Origin: Streptomyces vinaceus
GTDB lineage: Bacteria; Actinomycetota; Actinomycetes; Streptomycetales; Streptomycetaceae
Direction of reading: 5' to 3'
Assembly: GCF_008704935.1 (NCBI RefSeq)
Contig: NZ_CP023692.1
Span: 2,365,001-2,429,000, forward strand
DNA length: 64,000 bases
Shown: positions 36,526 through 43,815 of the stretch, in pieces
Numbering within the stretch: the first letter of the stretch is position 1
How the letters are laid out: every line of letters begins with the position of its first letter
The notes under the pieces: model-generated
Database searches by the model: none
Seen by the model: the letters and a program-made list of their open reading frames with translations, nothing else
What the model was told of the DNA's origin: nothing
Made by a program: the position numbers and the translations under genes

Positions 36526-37176
36526 CTACTTCTCGTCCTGGTAGCACGGCTGGTCGCCGCTGAGCAGGCGCAGCTTGAGGTCGGGCAGCGTGAAGGTGCC
36601 CGCCGTCGTCGCCCAGGCCTTCTGACGCACGTTGGTCAGAACGGCCTTCTTGGCGCGCTGCGAGAACAGCGCGCCGTTCGCCACCGTGCCGGCCTGCGGC
36701 GCGGTGGGGTGCTTGTCGTCGGCCGCGGCGCCGACCGCGACACCGATGTCCAGGTCGGTGAACGTGGCGTCGGTGTCGAGCTCGGCGACATCCAGGTAGA
36801 TGTTGTCCGCGACGGCCGGCTTGCCCTTGTTGCCCGTACGCAGCTGCATCGTGACGTTGCCGAGGCCGGGAATCGGGGTCACCAGCGACTGGCACATGTT
36901 GGTGATCTCGGCGTGGCGGAACCCGGAGATGGTGACCGGGTGCGCCGCGTCCTTGCCGTCCAGGCCCTTGCCCTTGGCGACGCTGCCGTACTGGAGCAGG
37001 TCGTCACCGTCGAGCTTGTCGGCCGAGACCTTGAAGTCCTGGCCGGAGACGCTGAAGGACGCCGCGAGGGCACCCTGCGCCAGACCCACACCGACCGCGG
37101 CGGTGGCCGCGATGCTCGGCACCATGACGAGCGCGAAGCGCTTCCATCTGGTCCCGCCACGAACCTGAGAACTCAT
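36526..37176 (-). CDS. DUF6230 family secreted protein
   Basis: A 216-residue exported protein with a twin-basic signal (GGTRWKRFALVMVPSIAATAAVGVG, cleavage near GALAAS). A beta-rich domain follows: FKVSADKLDGDDLLQYGSV, SGFRHAEITNMCQSLVTPIPG and TNVRQKAWATTAGTFTLPDL. Two cysteines (NMCQS and DQPCYQ) may pair. Older annotations call relatives cholesterol esterase, but there is no GxSxG nucleophile motif, so I do not adopt that. A textbook AGGAGG precedes the ATG at 37176. It is the first gene of the operon; its long upstream region carries inverted repeats. Confidence 0.9.
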   Translation of the reverse strand: MSSQVRGGTRWKRFALVMVPSIAATAAVGVGLAQGALAASFSVSGQDFKVSADKLDGDDLLQYGSVAKGKGLDGKDAAHPVTISGFRHAEITNMCQSLVTPIPGLGNVTMQLRTGNKGKPAVADNIYLDVAELDTDATFTDLDIGVAVGAAADDKHPTAPQAGTVANGALFSQRAKKAVLTNVRQKAWATTAGTFTLPDLKLRLLSGDQPCYQDEK

Positions 37177-37664
37177 TATTCGTTCCTCCTTCTCGGACGT
37201 ACATCTCCGGTCCGGGCCGTACCCGTCCTGGGATGGGAGAAGTGCTACGTCCTCGGGAAGGAGCGCAGGCGGCCGAAGCGCGGCCGAGCCGCGTCCGGTA
37301 CACCGGCGTTCACCCCCGAGCGACAACCACTGGGTCACGCGTTCGCGCAACCAGGAGGACAGGCTCCGCCGGTGCGGCGAAGACCCCCCTGTCCAGCAGC
37401 CGGCACCCCTGGCACCGGCCGGCCCGGTGGGGACCCTCCGCCGCGGCTCCGATGAGCGGGACTGCGGGAAGGACCGAGCGTCGCCGATCGTGGTCCATTC
37501 CAGGCCGGGACACAAGGGGGTTCGTTACTGGCGGGTAACGGGAAGATAACCGGGCATCGACCCGGCGCCATCGGGCGACGACGCTGGGTGTCACCAAGGG
37601 CCACGACAGAGCGGTGGATTCACGAACACACCGGACAGTTCACGGGGTTCTATTTACTGCGAGT
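37177..37664. promoter_or_regulatory. Upstream region of the DUF6230 operon
   Basis: About 490 bp with no supported gene. A GTTAC-N6-GTAAC inverted repeat lies at 37524-37539. A second one, TTACT-GCG-AGTAA, lies at 37654-37666 and matches a BldD-box-like pattern (TnAC...GnGTnA) at all but one position. No promoter hexamers are convincing. Confidence 0.5.
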
Positions 37665-37710
37665 AACAGCAGCCGCAATTGCCAAGTTTTGGCAAAGTGC
37701 GGCTGCTGTT
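37665..37710. terminator. Long nested hairpin downstream of the thioredoxin-fold/TPR gene
   Basis: Outer arms AACAGCAGCCGCA and TGCGGCTGCTGTT (13 bp, perfect) enclose inner arms TTGCCAA and TTGGCAA (7 bp) around the loop GTT, giving a nearly continuous 20 bp stem. The inner part is AT-rich, unusual for this genome. It lies 39 bp past the leftward stop codon at 37749, so it probably ends that transcript. It overlaps the BldD-like palindrome by two bases. Confidence 0.75.
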
Positions 37711-37748
37711 TATCTACGTGTCAACAAATCGTCGGGCGGGGATCGGGG

Positions 37749-38756
37749 CTAGAACAGCACCCGCGCGAGCGCCGTACGGGCCGCCGCCACCCGGGGGTCG
37801 TCGGCCCCGATGACCTCGAACAGCTCCAGCAGCCGGACCCGTACGGCGTCCCGGTCCGCACCCGCCGTCACCCGGACCGTGTCCACCAGGCGCCCGAAGG
37901 CGTCCTCCACGTGACCGCCGACCAGATCCAGGTCGGCCGCGGCGATCTGGGCCGCCGGGTCCTTCGGGTCCTCGGCCGCCGCGGTGCGCACGGCCTGCGG
38001 GTTCATGTCCTTGACCCGGGCGAGCAGCTCGGCCTGGGCCAGGCCCAGCTTGGCCTCGGTGTTGGCCGGATCGTCGGCCAGTACGTTCTTGTACGCCTGC
38101 ACCGCTCCGCCCAGGTCACCGGCGTCCAGCGCGACGACGGCCGCTTCGAGCAGCGCGTCGTACGGGCCCGCCGGGGCCTCGTACGCAGCGTCGGCCGCGG
38201 TGCCCGCGGGGACGCCCTCGGCGTTCGGGTCCACCTCGATGCCGATGATGCCGAAGCGCTCCTCGGCGACCTGGACCAGCTGGGCGAGGGTCGCGCGGAT
38301 CTCCTGCTCGGGCGCCATTCCCTGGAACAGCGGCAGCACCTGGCCCGCGACCACGGCGAACACGGCCGGAATGCCCTGGATGCCGAACTGCTGCATCAGC
38401 ATCTGGTTGGAATCGACGTCGACCTTGGCCAGCAGGAGGCGGCCGTTCGCCTCGACCGTCAGGCGCTCCAGGAGCGGGCTGAGCTGCTTGCACGGCTCGC
38501 ACCACTCGGCCCAGAAGTCCAGGACGACCGGGACCTCGGCGGAGAGCTGGAGGACGTCGCGTTCGAAGCCGGCCTCGTCGACGTCGATCACGAGCGCGGA
38601 CGGCGGCACGGCACCGGCGGACGCGGGCGCGCCGCCCTGGGCGGCCTGCCGGGCCGCTTCGGCACGGGCCTGCTCGGCCTTCGCCTTGGCCTCGCCGGCC
38701 GCCTTCACCGCGGCGAGGTCGACGACGCCGCTCATGGACATGTTTCTGGGCTGCAT
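37749..38756 (-). CDS. Thioredoxin-domain plus TPR protein (CnoX/YbbN-like)
   Basis: Proteins of this type couple a thioredoxin fold to tetratricopeptide repeats and act as redox-linked chaperone partners. The 335-residue product has a charged Ala/Lys N-terminal helix (about 10-45). The thioredoxin domain follows, with VVLDFWAEWCEPCKQLSPLL (active site Cys-Glu-Pro-Cys, near residue 90) and QGIPAVFAVVAGQ. TPR-like helices come after (YDALLEAAVVALDAGDLGGAVQAYKNVLADDPANTEAKLGLAQAEL). The presence of both cysteines suggests real redox activity, unlike E. coli CnoX. A TetR-type palindrome lies 132 bp upstream. Confidence 0.88.
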   Translation of the reverse strand: MQPRNMSMSGVVDLAAVKAAGEAKAKAEQARAEAARQAAQGGAPASAGAVPPSALVIDVDEAGFERDVLQLSAEVPVVLDFWAEWCEPCKQLSPLLERLTVEANGRLLLAKVDVDSNQMLMQQFGIQGIPAVFAVVAGQVLPLFQGMAPEQEIRATLAQLVQVAEERFGIIGIEVDPNAEGVPAGTAADAAYEAPAGPYDALLEAAVVALDAGDLGGAVQAYKNVLADDPANTEAKLGLAQAELLARVKDMNPQAVRTAAAEDPKDPAAQIAAADLDLVGGHVEDAFGRLVDTVRVTAGADRDAVRVRLLELFEVIGADDPRVAAARTALARVLF

Positions 38757-38887
38757 GCGTACATCCTCCCCCGTGTGCGCGCGCCGACGAAAAAGATCGG
38801 CCGAAATGCCTTCTTGAGTACCCTCGGTGGTGCGGTGTTGGCGCCGGGTCCCCACCTGGCGCCGGTAGCTTCGCGTGGTCGTCGCTC

Positions 38888-38910
38888 TTACGCTACGAGC
38901 CGTAGCGTAA
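38888..38910. promoter_or_regulatory. TetR-type palindromic operator
   Basis: TTACGCTACG and CGTAGCGTAA are perfect 10 bp arms around AGC. It lies in the 240 bp divergent region, 87 bp before the TetR gene start and 132 bp before the TPR-thioredoxin gene. Autoregulation by the adjacent TetR protein is the simplest reading. Confidence 0.75.
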
Positions 38911-38996
38911 CTGCCCGCGGCCCTTCGCGCCCCGTGATCTGAACCACAGCGTTGCGGGGCCCGCCGCTTTGGCTACCGACGGGTATGGTCTCGGCC

Positions 38997-39632
38997 ATGC
39001 GCAACCCCAGCCCCCCGCCCGGACGCACCGGCCGCCCCGGCCGCCCCCGCAGCGCCGCCGCGGACGCCGCGATCCTCGCCGCGACGCGGGACGCGCTGGT
39101 CGAGCTGGGCTGGTCGAAGCTGACGATGGGGGACGTCTCCACCCGGGCCGGGGTCGCCAAGACCACCCTCTACCGCCGCTGGGCGGGCAAGAACGAGCTG
39201 GTCGTGGACGCCGTCGCGGAACTCTTCGACTCACTCGAACTCCCCGACCGCGGCTCCCTCGAAGCCGACATCGAGGACGTGGTCCTCCAGTTCGCGGCGC
39301 TGCTGCGCCGGCCGGAGGCCCGTACGGCCCTGATGGCGGTCGTCGCCGAGTCCACCCGCGACGAGGCCCTGCGCGACCGGATCCGGTCGGCGATCGTGGA
39401 CCGGCAGAAACGTCTCGTCGTACTGGGTCGCGAACGGGCGCAGGCCCGCGGCGAACTCCCGTACGAGGAGGACGAGGAGCTCGCCTGCCGCACGACGGAC
39501 CTGATCTTCGACGTGATCGCGGGCACGGTGGTGCACCGGGCCCTGGTCAGCTCCGAGCCGGTGGACGAGCTCTGGGTGGCCACCTTCACGGCCCTGCTGA
39601 TGCACGGCCTCCGCGGCCCGGCCCACGCCTGA
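38997..39632 (+). CDS. TetR-family transcriptional regulator
   Basis: A 211-residue regulator. The N-terminal helix-turn-helix reads ILAATRDALVELGWSKLTMGDVSTRAGVAKTTLYRRWAGKNELV, with the typical TTLYRRW recognition helix. The ligand domain is all-helical (C-terminal TetR_C type; EDVVLQFAALLRRPEARTALMAVVAES). ATGs at 38985 and 38997 are both possible and neither has a clear ribosome-binding site. The palindrome at 38888-38910 is its likely operator. It converges with icmA across a terminator, so a link to icmA is not implied by layout. Confidence 0.9.
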   Translation: MRNPSPPPGRTGRPGRPRSAAADAAILAATRDALVELGWSKLTMGDVSTRAGVAKTTLYRRWAGKNELVVDAVAELFDSLELPDRGSLEADIEDVVLQFAALLRRPEARTALMAVVAESTRDEALRDRIRSAIVDRQKRLVVLGRERAQARGELPYEEDEELACRTTDLIFDVIAGTVVHRALVSSEPVDELWVATFTALLMHGLRGPAHA

Positions 39633-39636
39633 CACG

Positions 39637-39685
39637 CCGGAGGCCGGCCGCGGCCCCCGGCGGGGATGCCGCGACCGGCCTCCGG
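39637..39685. terminator. Bidirectional terminator between the TetR gene and icmA
   Basis: CCGGAGGCCGG and CCGGCCTCCGG (11 bp arms) enclose a further GC-rich stem (CCGCGGC/GCCGCG). It sits in the 62 bp between converging genes. Confidence 0.75.
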
Positions 39686-39694
39686 GCCGGCGGA

Positions 39695-41395
39695 TCAGAA
39701 GCCGGGCGGCTCCGTGTACGTGCCCCACTCGTCGCGCAGCACGTTGCAGATCTCCCCGAGCGTGGCCTCGGCGCGCACCGCGTCGAGCATCGCCGGGATC
39801 ATGTTCGACCCGTCGCGGGCCGCGGCCAGCATCGCGTCCAGCGAGGACTTCACCTTCGCGTCGTCGCGCCGCGCCTTGCGGGCCGCCAGGTGCTCCACCT
39901 GTACGCGCTCCACCTCGTGGCTGACGCGCAGGATCTCCAGGTCCCCGGTCACCGAGCCGTGGTGCACGTTGACGCCGACGACCCGCTTGTCACCCTTCTC
40001 CAGCGAGCGCTGGTACTGGAAGGCCGACTCGGCGATCTCCCCGGTGAACCAGCCGTCCTCGATGCCGCGCAGGATGCCCGAGGTGATCGGCCCGATCGGG
40101 TGCTGCCCGTCCGGGTGGGCGCGCAGGCCGCGCTCCTTGATCTGGTCGAAGATCTTCTCGGCGTCGGCCTCGATGCGGTCGGTCAGCTGCTCCACGTACC
40201 AGGAACCGCCCAGCGGGTCGGCCACATTGGCCACCCCGGTCTCCTCCATCAGCACCTGCTGGGTGCGCAGGGCGATCTCGGCGGCCTGCTCGCTCGGCAG
40301 CGCGAGGGTCTCGTCGAGGGCGTTGGTGTGCAGCGAGTTGGTGCCGCCGAGGACGGCGGCGAGGGCCTCGACCGCCGTGCGGACGACGTTGTTGTACGGC
40401 TGCTGCGCGGTCAGCGAGACGCCGGCCGTCTGGGTGTGGAAGCGCAGCCACATCGACTTCTCGCTCTGCGCCCCGTACACCTCCTTCATCCAGCGCGCCC
40501 AGATCCGGCGGGCGGCGCGGAACTTGGCGATCTCCTCGAAGAAGTCGAGGTGGGCGTCGAAGAAGAAGGAGAGGCCGGAGGCGAAGTGGTCCACGTCCAG
40601 ACCGCGGGACAGGCCCAGCTCCACGTACCCGAAGCCGTCGGCGAGGGTGTACGCGAGCTCCTGCGCGGCCGTGGCCCCGGCCTCGCGGATGTGGTAGCCG
40701 GAGACGGACAGCGGCTTGTACGCCGGAATGCCCTTGGCGCAGTACTCCATGAGGTCGCCGATGAGGCGCAGGTGCGGCTCCGGTTCGAAGAGCCACTCCT
40801 TCTGGGCGATGTACTCCTTGAAGATGTCCGTCTGGAGCGTGCCGTTGAGCAGGGCCGGGTCCACGCCCTGGCGTTCGGCGGCGACCAGGTACATGCAGAA
40901 GGCGGGCACGGCCGGGCCCGAGATCGTCATCGAGGTGGTCACGTCGCCCAGCGGGATGTCCCGGAACAGGACCTCCATGTCGGCGGCGGAGTCGATGGCG
41001 ACCCCGCAGTGGCCGACCTCGCCGAGCGAGCGCGGGTCGTCGGAGTCACGGCCCATGAGGGTCGGCATGTCGAAGGCCACGGAGAGCCCGCCGCCGCCGG
41101 CGGCCAGGATCATCTTGTAGCGCTCGTTGGTCTGCTCCGCGTTGCCGAAGCCGGCGAACTGGCGGATGGTCCAGGTCCGGCCGCGATACCCGGTGGCGTG
41201 CAGACCGCGGGTGTAGGGGTACTCCCCCGGCCAGCCAATGCGCTCGAATCCCTCGTACGCGTCGCCGGGGCGGGGCCCGTAGACGGGATCGACGTCATCC
41301 CCGGAGAGCGTGGTGAAATCGGCCTCGCGCTTGCGGGCCTTGTCGTAACGGGCCTGCCAGCGACGGCGGCCCTCCTCGATGGCGTCAGCGTCCAT
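39695..41395 (-). CDS. icmA: Isobutyryl-CoA mutase-type acyl-CoA mutase, large subunit
   Basis: A B12-dependent isomerase subunit interconverting isobutyryl-CoA and n-butyryl-CoA together with a small cobalamin-binding subunit. The 566-residue length is that of IcmA, not of the longer MutB. It starts MDADAIEEGRRRWQARYDKA. The barrel carries RTWTIRQFAGFGNAEQTNER, GGLSVAFDMPTLMGRDSDD, the substrate-site block SMTISGPAVPAFCMYLVAAE and YHIREAGATAAQELAYTL. No C-terminal B12-binding domain (DxHxxG) is present, so a separate small subunit is needed; none is encoded nearby. meaB and the epimerase gene lie 13-16 kb away. A perfect 22 bp palindrome lies just upstream of the ATG. Confidence 0.9.
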   Translation of the reverse strand: MDADAIEEGRRRWQARYDKARKREADFTTLSGDDVDPVYGPRPGDAYEGFERIGWPGEYPYTRGLHATGYRGRTWTIRQFAGFGNAEQTNERYKMILAAGGGGLSVAFDMPTLMGRDSDDPRSLGEVGHCGVAIDSAADMEVLFRDIPLGDVTTSMTISGPAVPAFCMYLVAAERQGVDPALLNGTLQTDIFKEYIAQKEWLFEPEPHLRLIGDLMEYCAKGIPAYKPLSVSGYHIREAGATAAQELAYTLADGFGYVELGLSRGLDVDHFASGLSFFFDAHLDFFEEIAKFRAARRIWARWMKEVYGAQSEKSMWLRFHTQTAGVSLTAQQPYNNVVRTAVEALAAVLGGTNSLHTNALDETLALPSEQAAEIALRTQQVLMEETGVANVADPLGGSWYVEQLTDRIEADAEKIFDQIKERGLRAHPDGQHPIGPITSGILRGIEDGWFTGEIAESAFQYQRSLEKGDKRVVGVNVHHGSVTGDLEILRVSHEVERVQVEHLAARKARRDDAKVKSSLDAMLAAARDGSNMIPAMLDAVRAEATLGEICNVLRDEWGTYTEPPGF

Positions 41396-41404
41396 ACCCA
41401 CGAA

Positions 41405-41426
41405 TTTACTAGGACGTCCTAGTAAA
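41405..41426 (-). promoter_or_regulatory. Perfect 22 bp palindrome directly upstream of icmA
   Basis: Arms TTTACTAGGAC and GTCCTAGTAAA meet with no spacer. It lies 10-31 bp before the icmA ATG, where a bound repressor would block transcription start or ribosome access. The size and symmetry are typical of TetR-family operators. The arms differ from the 38888 palindrome, so a regulator encoded elsewhere may bind here. Confidence 0.8.
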
Positions 41427-41439
41427 TGTCGATGGGAAA

Positions 41440-41460
41440 CCCCGGGGAGTATCCCCGGGG
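41440..41460 (-). terminator. Short terminator-like hairpin between icmA and the DUF3817 gene
   Basis: CCCCGGGGA and TCCCCGGGG are perfect 9 bp arms around GTA. It lies 21 bp past the leftward DUF3817 stop and so probably ends that transcript before icmA. Confidence 0.6.
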
Positions 41461-41481
41461 CAGCCGGACGCGAGCCGCGCT

Positions 41482-41811
41482 CTAGGCGTCGGCGGGCGCC
41501 AGGGCGCCCTCGACCAGCGGCTCGATCTCGGCGCGGACCTTGCGCTCGACGAAGAAGGCGGCCAGCGGGATCGTGCCGGAGACCAGGACCCACAGCAGCT
41601 TCGGGAACGGCCAGCGGGCCTTGGAGCCGAGGTCGAAGGCGAACACCAGGTAGATCATGAACAGCACGCCGTGCACCTGCGAGACCGCGAGGGTCAGGTC
41701 GGCGCCGGTGTCGAAGCCGTACTTGAAAACCATGCAGGTGCAGAGGATCAACAGCATGACCGCGGTCAGGTAGGCCATGACCCGGTAGCGGGTCAGCACG
41801 CTCTTCTTCAT
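41482..41811 (-). CDS. DUF3817 family membrane protein
   Basis: A 109-residue protein with three hydrophobic helices: VMAYLTAVMLLILCTCMVFKYG, QVHGVLFMIYLVFAFDLGSKA and LLWVLVSGTIPLAAFFVERKV. The motif HGVLFMIYL followed by WP is characteristic of DUF3817. The function is unknown. It lies downstream of a MarR gene on the same strand (71 bp). A paralogue is encoded at 50130-50480. Confidence 0.85.
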   Translation of the reverse strand: MKKSVLTRYRVMAYLTAVMLLILCTCMVFKYGFDTGADLTLAVSQVHGVLFMIYLVFAFDLGSKARWPFPKLLWVLVSGTIPLAAFFVERKVRAEIEPLVEGALAPADA

Positions 41812-41882
41812 GCCGACGAGCCTAACCGTCCGTTTTGCTCGATCTTGACGGGGGCCCGGCGAGCGCGATCCGCGGGCGCCCG

Positions 41883-42389
41883 CTACTCCTCGAAGTCCGC
41901 CGCGGCCACCCGCAGCGGGCGCAGGAGCGCGAAGATCTCCTGGCATTCCTCGGCGTCGTACGCGCGCAGCCCGAAGTCGACGGCCATCAGGTCCTTCGTC
42001 GCCGCCTCGACGACCTCGCGGCCCTTGTCCGTGATGGACGCGAGCGTGCCGCGGCCGTCGTTCGGGTTGGGCCGCTTGGCCACGAGCCCGGAGCGCACCA
42101 GCCGGTCCACCGTGTTCGTCACCGACGTCGGGTGGACCATCAGCCGCTCGCCGATCTTCGACATCGGCAGCTCGCCGGCCTTGGAGAAGGTGAGCAGCAC
42201 CAGCGCCTCGTACCGCGCGAAGGTCAGCCCGTACGGCTTGACCACCGCGTCGACCTCGCCGAGCAGGATCTGGTGCGCGCGCATGATCGAGGTGATGGCG
42301 GCCATCGAGGGCACCGGTCCCCAGCGGCGCTGCCAGAGCTCGTCGGCGCGGGCGATGGGGTCGAAGGGGAGGCTGAGCGGCTTGGACAC
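41883..42389 (-). CDS. MarR-family transcriptional regulator
   Basis: A 168-residue winged-helix regulator with TFARYEALVLLTFSKAGELPMSKIGERLMVHPTSVTNTVDRLVRSGLV and the wing KRPNPNDGRGTLASITDKG (typical DxRxxxxxLTxKG pattern). Helical ends mediate dimerisation. The start is GTG at 42389. It follows the MFS gene by 21 bp on the same strand and precedes the DUF3817 gene, so the three could be co-transcribed. Confidence 0.9.
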   Translation of the reverse strand: MSKPLSLPFDPIARADELWQRRWGPVPSMAAITSIMRAHQILLGEVDAVVKPYGLTFARYEALVLLTFSKAGELPMSKIGERLMVHPTSVTNTVDRLVRSGLVAKRPNPNDGRGTLASITDKGREVVEAATKDLMAVDFGLRAYDAEECQEIFALLRPLRVAAADFEE

Positions 42390-42410
42390 GCACCCGACCC
42401 TACCGGGCGG

Positions 42411-43667
42411 TCATTTGGCAGCGGGCCCCGTCTCATTCTTCGGTCGGCCGCCCTGCGGGCCCGCGGACCGCAGCGCGGCGAGGAGGCCCAGGACCACCGC
42501 CGTACCGAGCACGCCCGCGCCCGCGACCACCACGTGCACCGGCAGGAACTCGGCGGCCAGCCCGGCCAGGGCCATGCCGACGCCCTGGAGGGTCATCAGC
42601 CCGGTGCTCAGCAGGGTCATCGCCCGGCCGCGCAGCGCGTCGGGGACGGCGTCCACGTACCACTGGTCGAGGCCGAGGGTGTACGCGTGCGCCAGCCCGG
42701 CGAGCAGCAGGGCGGCGAGTACGACGGGCACCCCCGGCCGGAAGGCGTACGCGAGCAGCGGCAGCAGGCCGGCCGCCGCGAGCGGGGCCACGAGCCGGGA
42801 GCGGGCGCGCGGCCCGAGCGCCGAGCCGGCCCACAGTTCACCCGCGATGGTGCCGACGGGCAGCGCGCACATCATCACTCCCAGGGCGGCGGTGCCGGCG
42901 CCGATGCCGTCGGCGTACGGGACGAGCAGCGCCTCGGGGGCGATGACGAAGACGGGCGGCAGCCAGAACAGCAGGGTCAGGGCGCGCAGCCGCCGGTCGC
43001 CGAGGACGGCCCGCAGCCCGGCCGGCGGGGAGGTGCGGACGGTGGCGGCGGCGCGGGCGGCGCGGGCCGGGCGGGAACGGGTGCCGAAGCGCAGCAGCAG
43101 GGCCGAGCACAGGAACCCGGCGGCGGTCAGCGCCACGGCGGCGCGCGGGGCGAGGACGGTGAGGAGCAGCCCGCCGAGGCCGAAGCCGATGAGCTGCGCG
43201 CTCTGGGCCACCATGCGCATCAGCGAGCGGCCGAGGACGAAGGCGTCGCCGGGGCCGAGGACGTCGGCGAGGGAGGCGTTGCGGGTGCCCTGGAACAGCG
43301 GGGCGACGAAGGCCATGGCGCAGCGCAGGGCGAGGAGCCCGGCGACGGGGGTGCCGGGCCGGACCATGGCCGCCGCGCAGGCGGCGCAGAGGAGGTCGCA
43401 GCCGACGAGCACCCGTCGGGCGGGGTGCCGGTCGGCGATCCCGGCGAGGAGGGTGCCGCCGAGGGCGTACGGGAGGAAGCCGAGCGCGAAGGTGAGCGCG
43501 CTCATCAGGGGCGAGCCGGTCGTGCGGAACACGAGGACGGTGAGGGCGATCTCGGCGACGACGACGCCGAGGACGGACAGCAGGTGGGCGGCGAAGACGG
43601 CCCGGAACTCCCGGACCCGGAACACGCCCCGGTAGCCGCCCGCGGCCTCGTTGACGGTGATGGACAT
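42411..43667 (-). CDS. MFS transporter
   Basis: A membrane transporter of 418 residues with 12 expected helices (VFAAHLLSVLGVVVAEIALTVLVF; ALGFLPYALGGTLLAGIADRHPARRVLVGCDLL, a motif A-type loop). It resembles the MFS group whose genes are divergent from ArsR/DUF5937 regulators, typically annotated as efflux pumps. The start ATG at 43667 (MSITVNEAAGGYRG) was chosen over an in-frame upstream start because helix 1 then follows at a normal distance. The regulator gene lies head-to-head, with an inverted repeat between them. The substrate is unknown. Confidence 0.88.
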   Translation of the reverse strand: MSITVNEAAGGYRGVFRVREFRAVFAAHLLSVLGVVVAEIALTVLVFRTTGSPLMSALTFALGFLPYALGGTLLAGIADRHPARRVLVGCDLLCAACAAAMVRPGTPVAGLLALRCAMAFVAPLFQGTRNASLADVLGPGDAFVLGRSLMRMVAQSAQLIGFGLGGLLLTVLAPRAAVALTAAGFLCSALLLRFGTRSRPARAARAAATVRTSPPAGLRAVLGDRRLRALTLLFWLPPVFVIAPEALLVPYADGIGAGTAALGVMMCALPVGTIAGELWAGSALGPRARSRLVAPLAAAGLLPLLAYAFRPGVPVVLAALLLAGLAHAYTLGLDQWYVDAVPDALRGRAMTLLSTGLMTLQGVGMALAGLAAEFLPVHVVVAGAGVLGTAVVLGLLAALRSAGPQGGRPKNETGPAAK

Positions 43668-43702
43668 GCGGCGACCCTGCCGGGCTACCGTGGGGGCACG
43701 GC

Positions 43703-43728
43703 AGTGATTCGTCCTGTGCCGAATCACT
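43703..43728. promoter_or_regulatory. Inverted repeat in the MFS / ArsR-type divergent promoter
   Basis: AGTGATTCG and CGAATCACT are perfect 9 bp arms around an eight-base spacer. It is centred between the MFS start (43667) and the regulator start (43816) and is a good candidate operator for the adjacent regulator. Confidence 0.75.
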
Positions 43729-43815
43729 CGGCCGATCATGCCCGCTCACGCGACCGAGGACGTGCCCGAGCACCCGACCGATCGCCCACCCCGCACCGCA
43801 CGCCCCCGGAGGGAC

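Noticed and set aside
36526..37176. Annotation of the DUF6230 protein as cholesterol esterase
   Set aside because: No GxSxG or other hydrolase triad is visible; the name appears to be inherited.
37524..37539. A second BldD box (GTTAC-N6-GTAAC)
   Set aside because: The spacing between half-sites is one base too long for the BldD pattern; kept only as an inverted repeat.
38985..39632. TetR regulator as the repressor of icmA through the 41405 palindrome
   Set aside because: The TetR gene has its own, different palindrome nearby and converges with icmA; arm sequences do not match.
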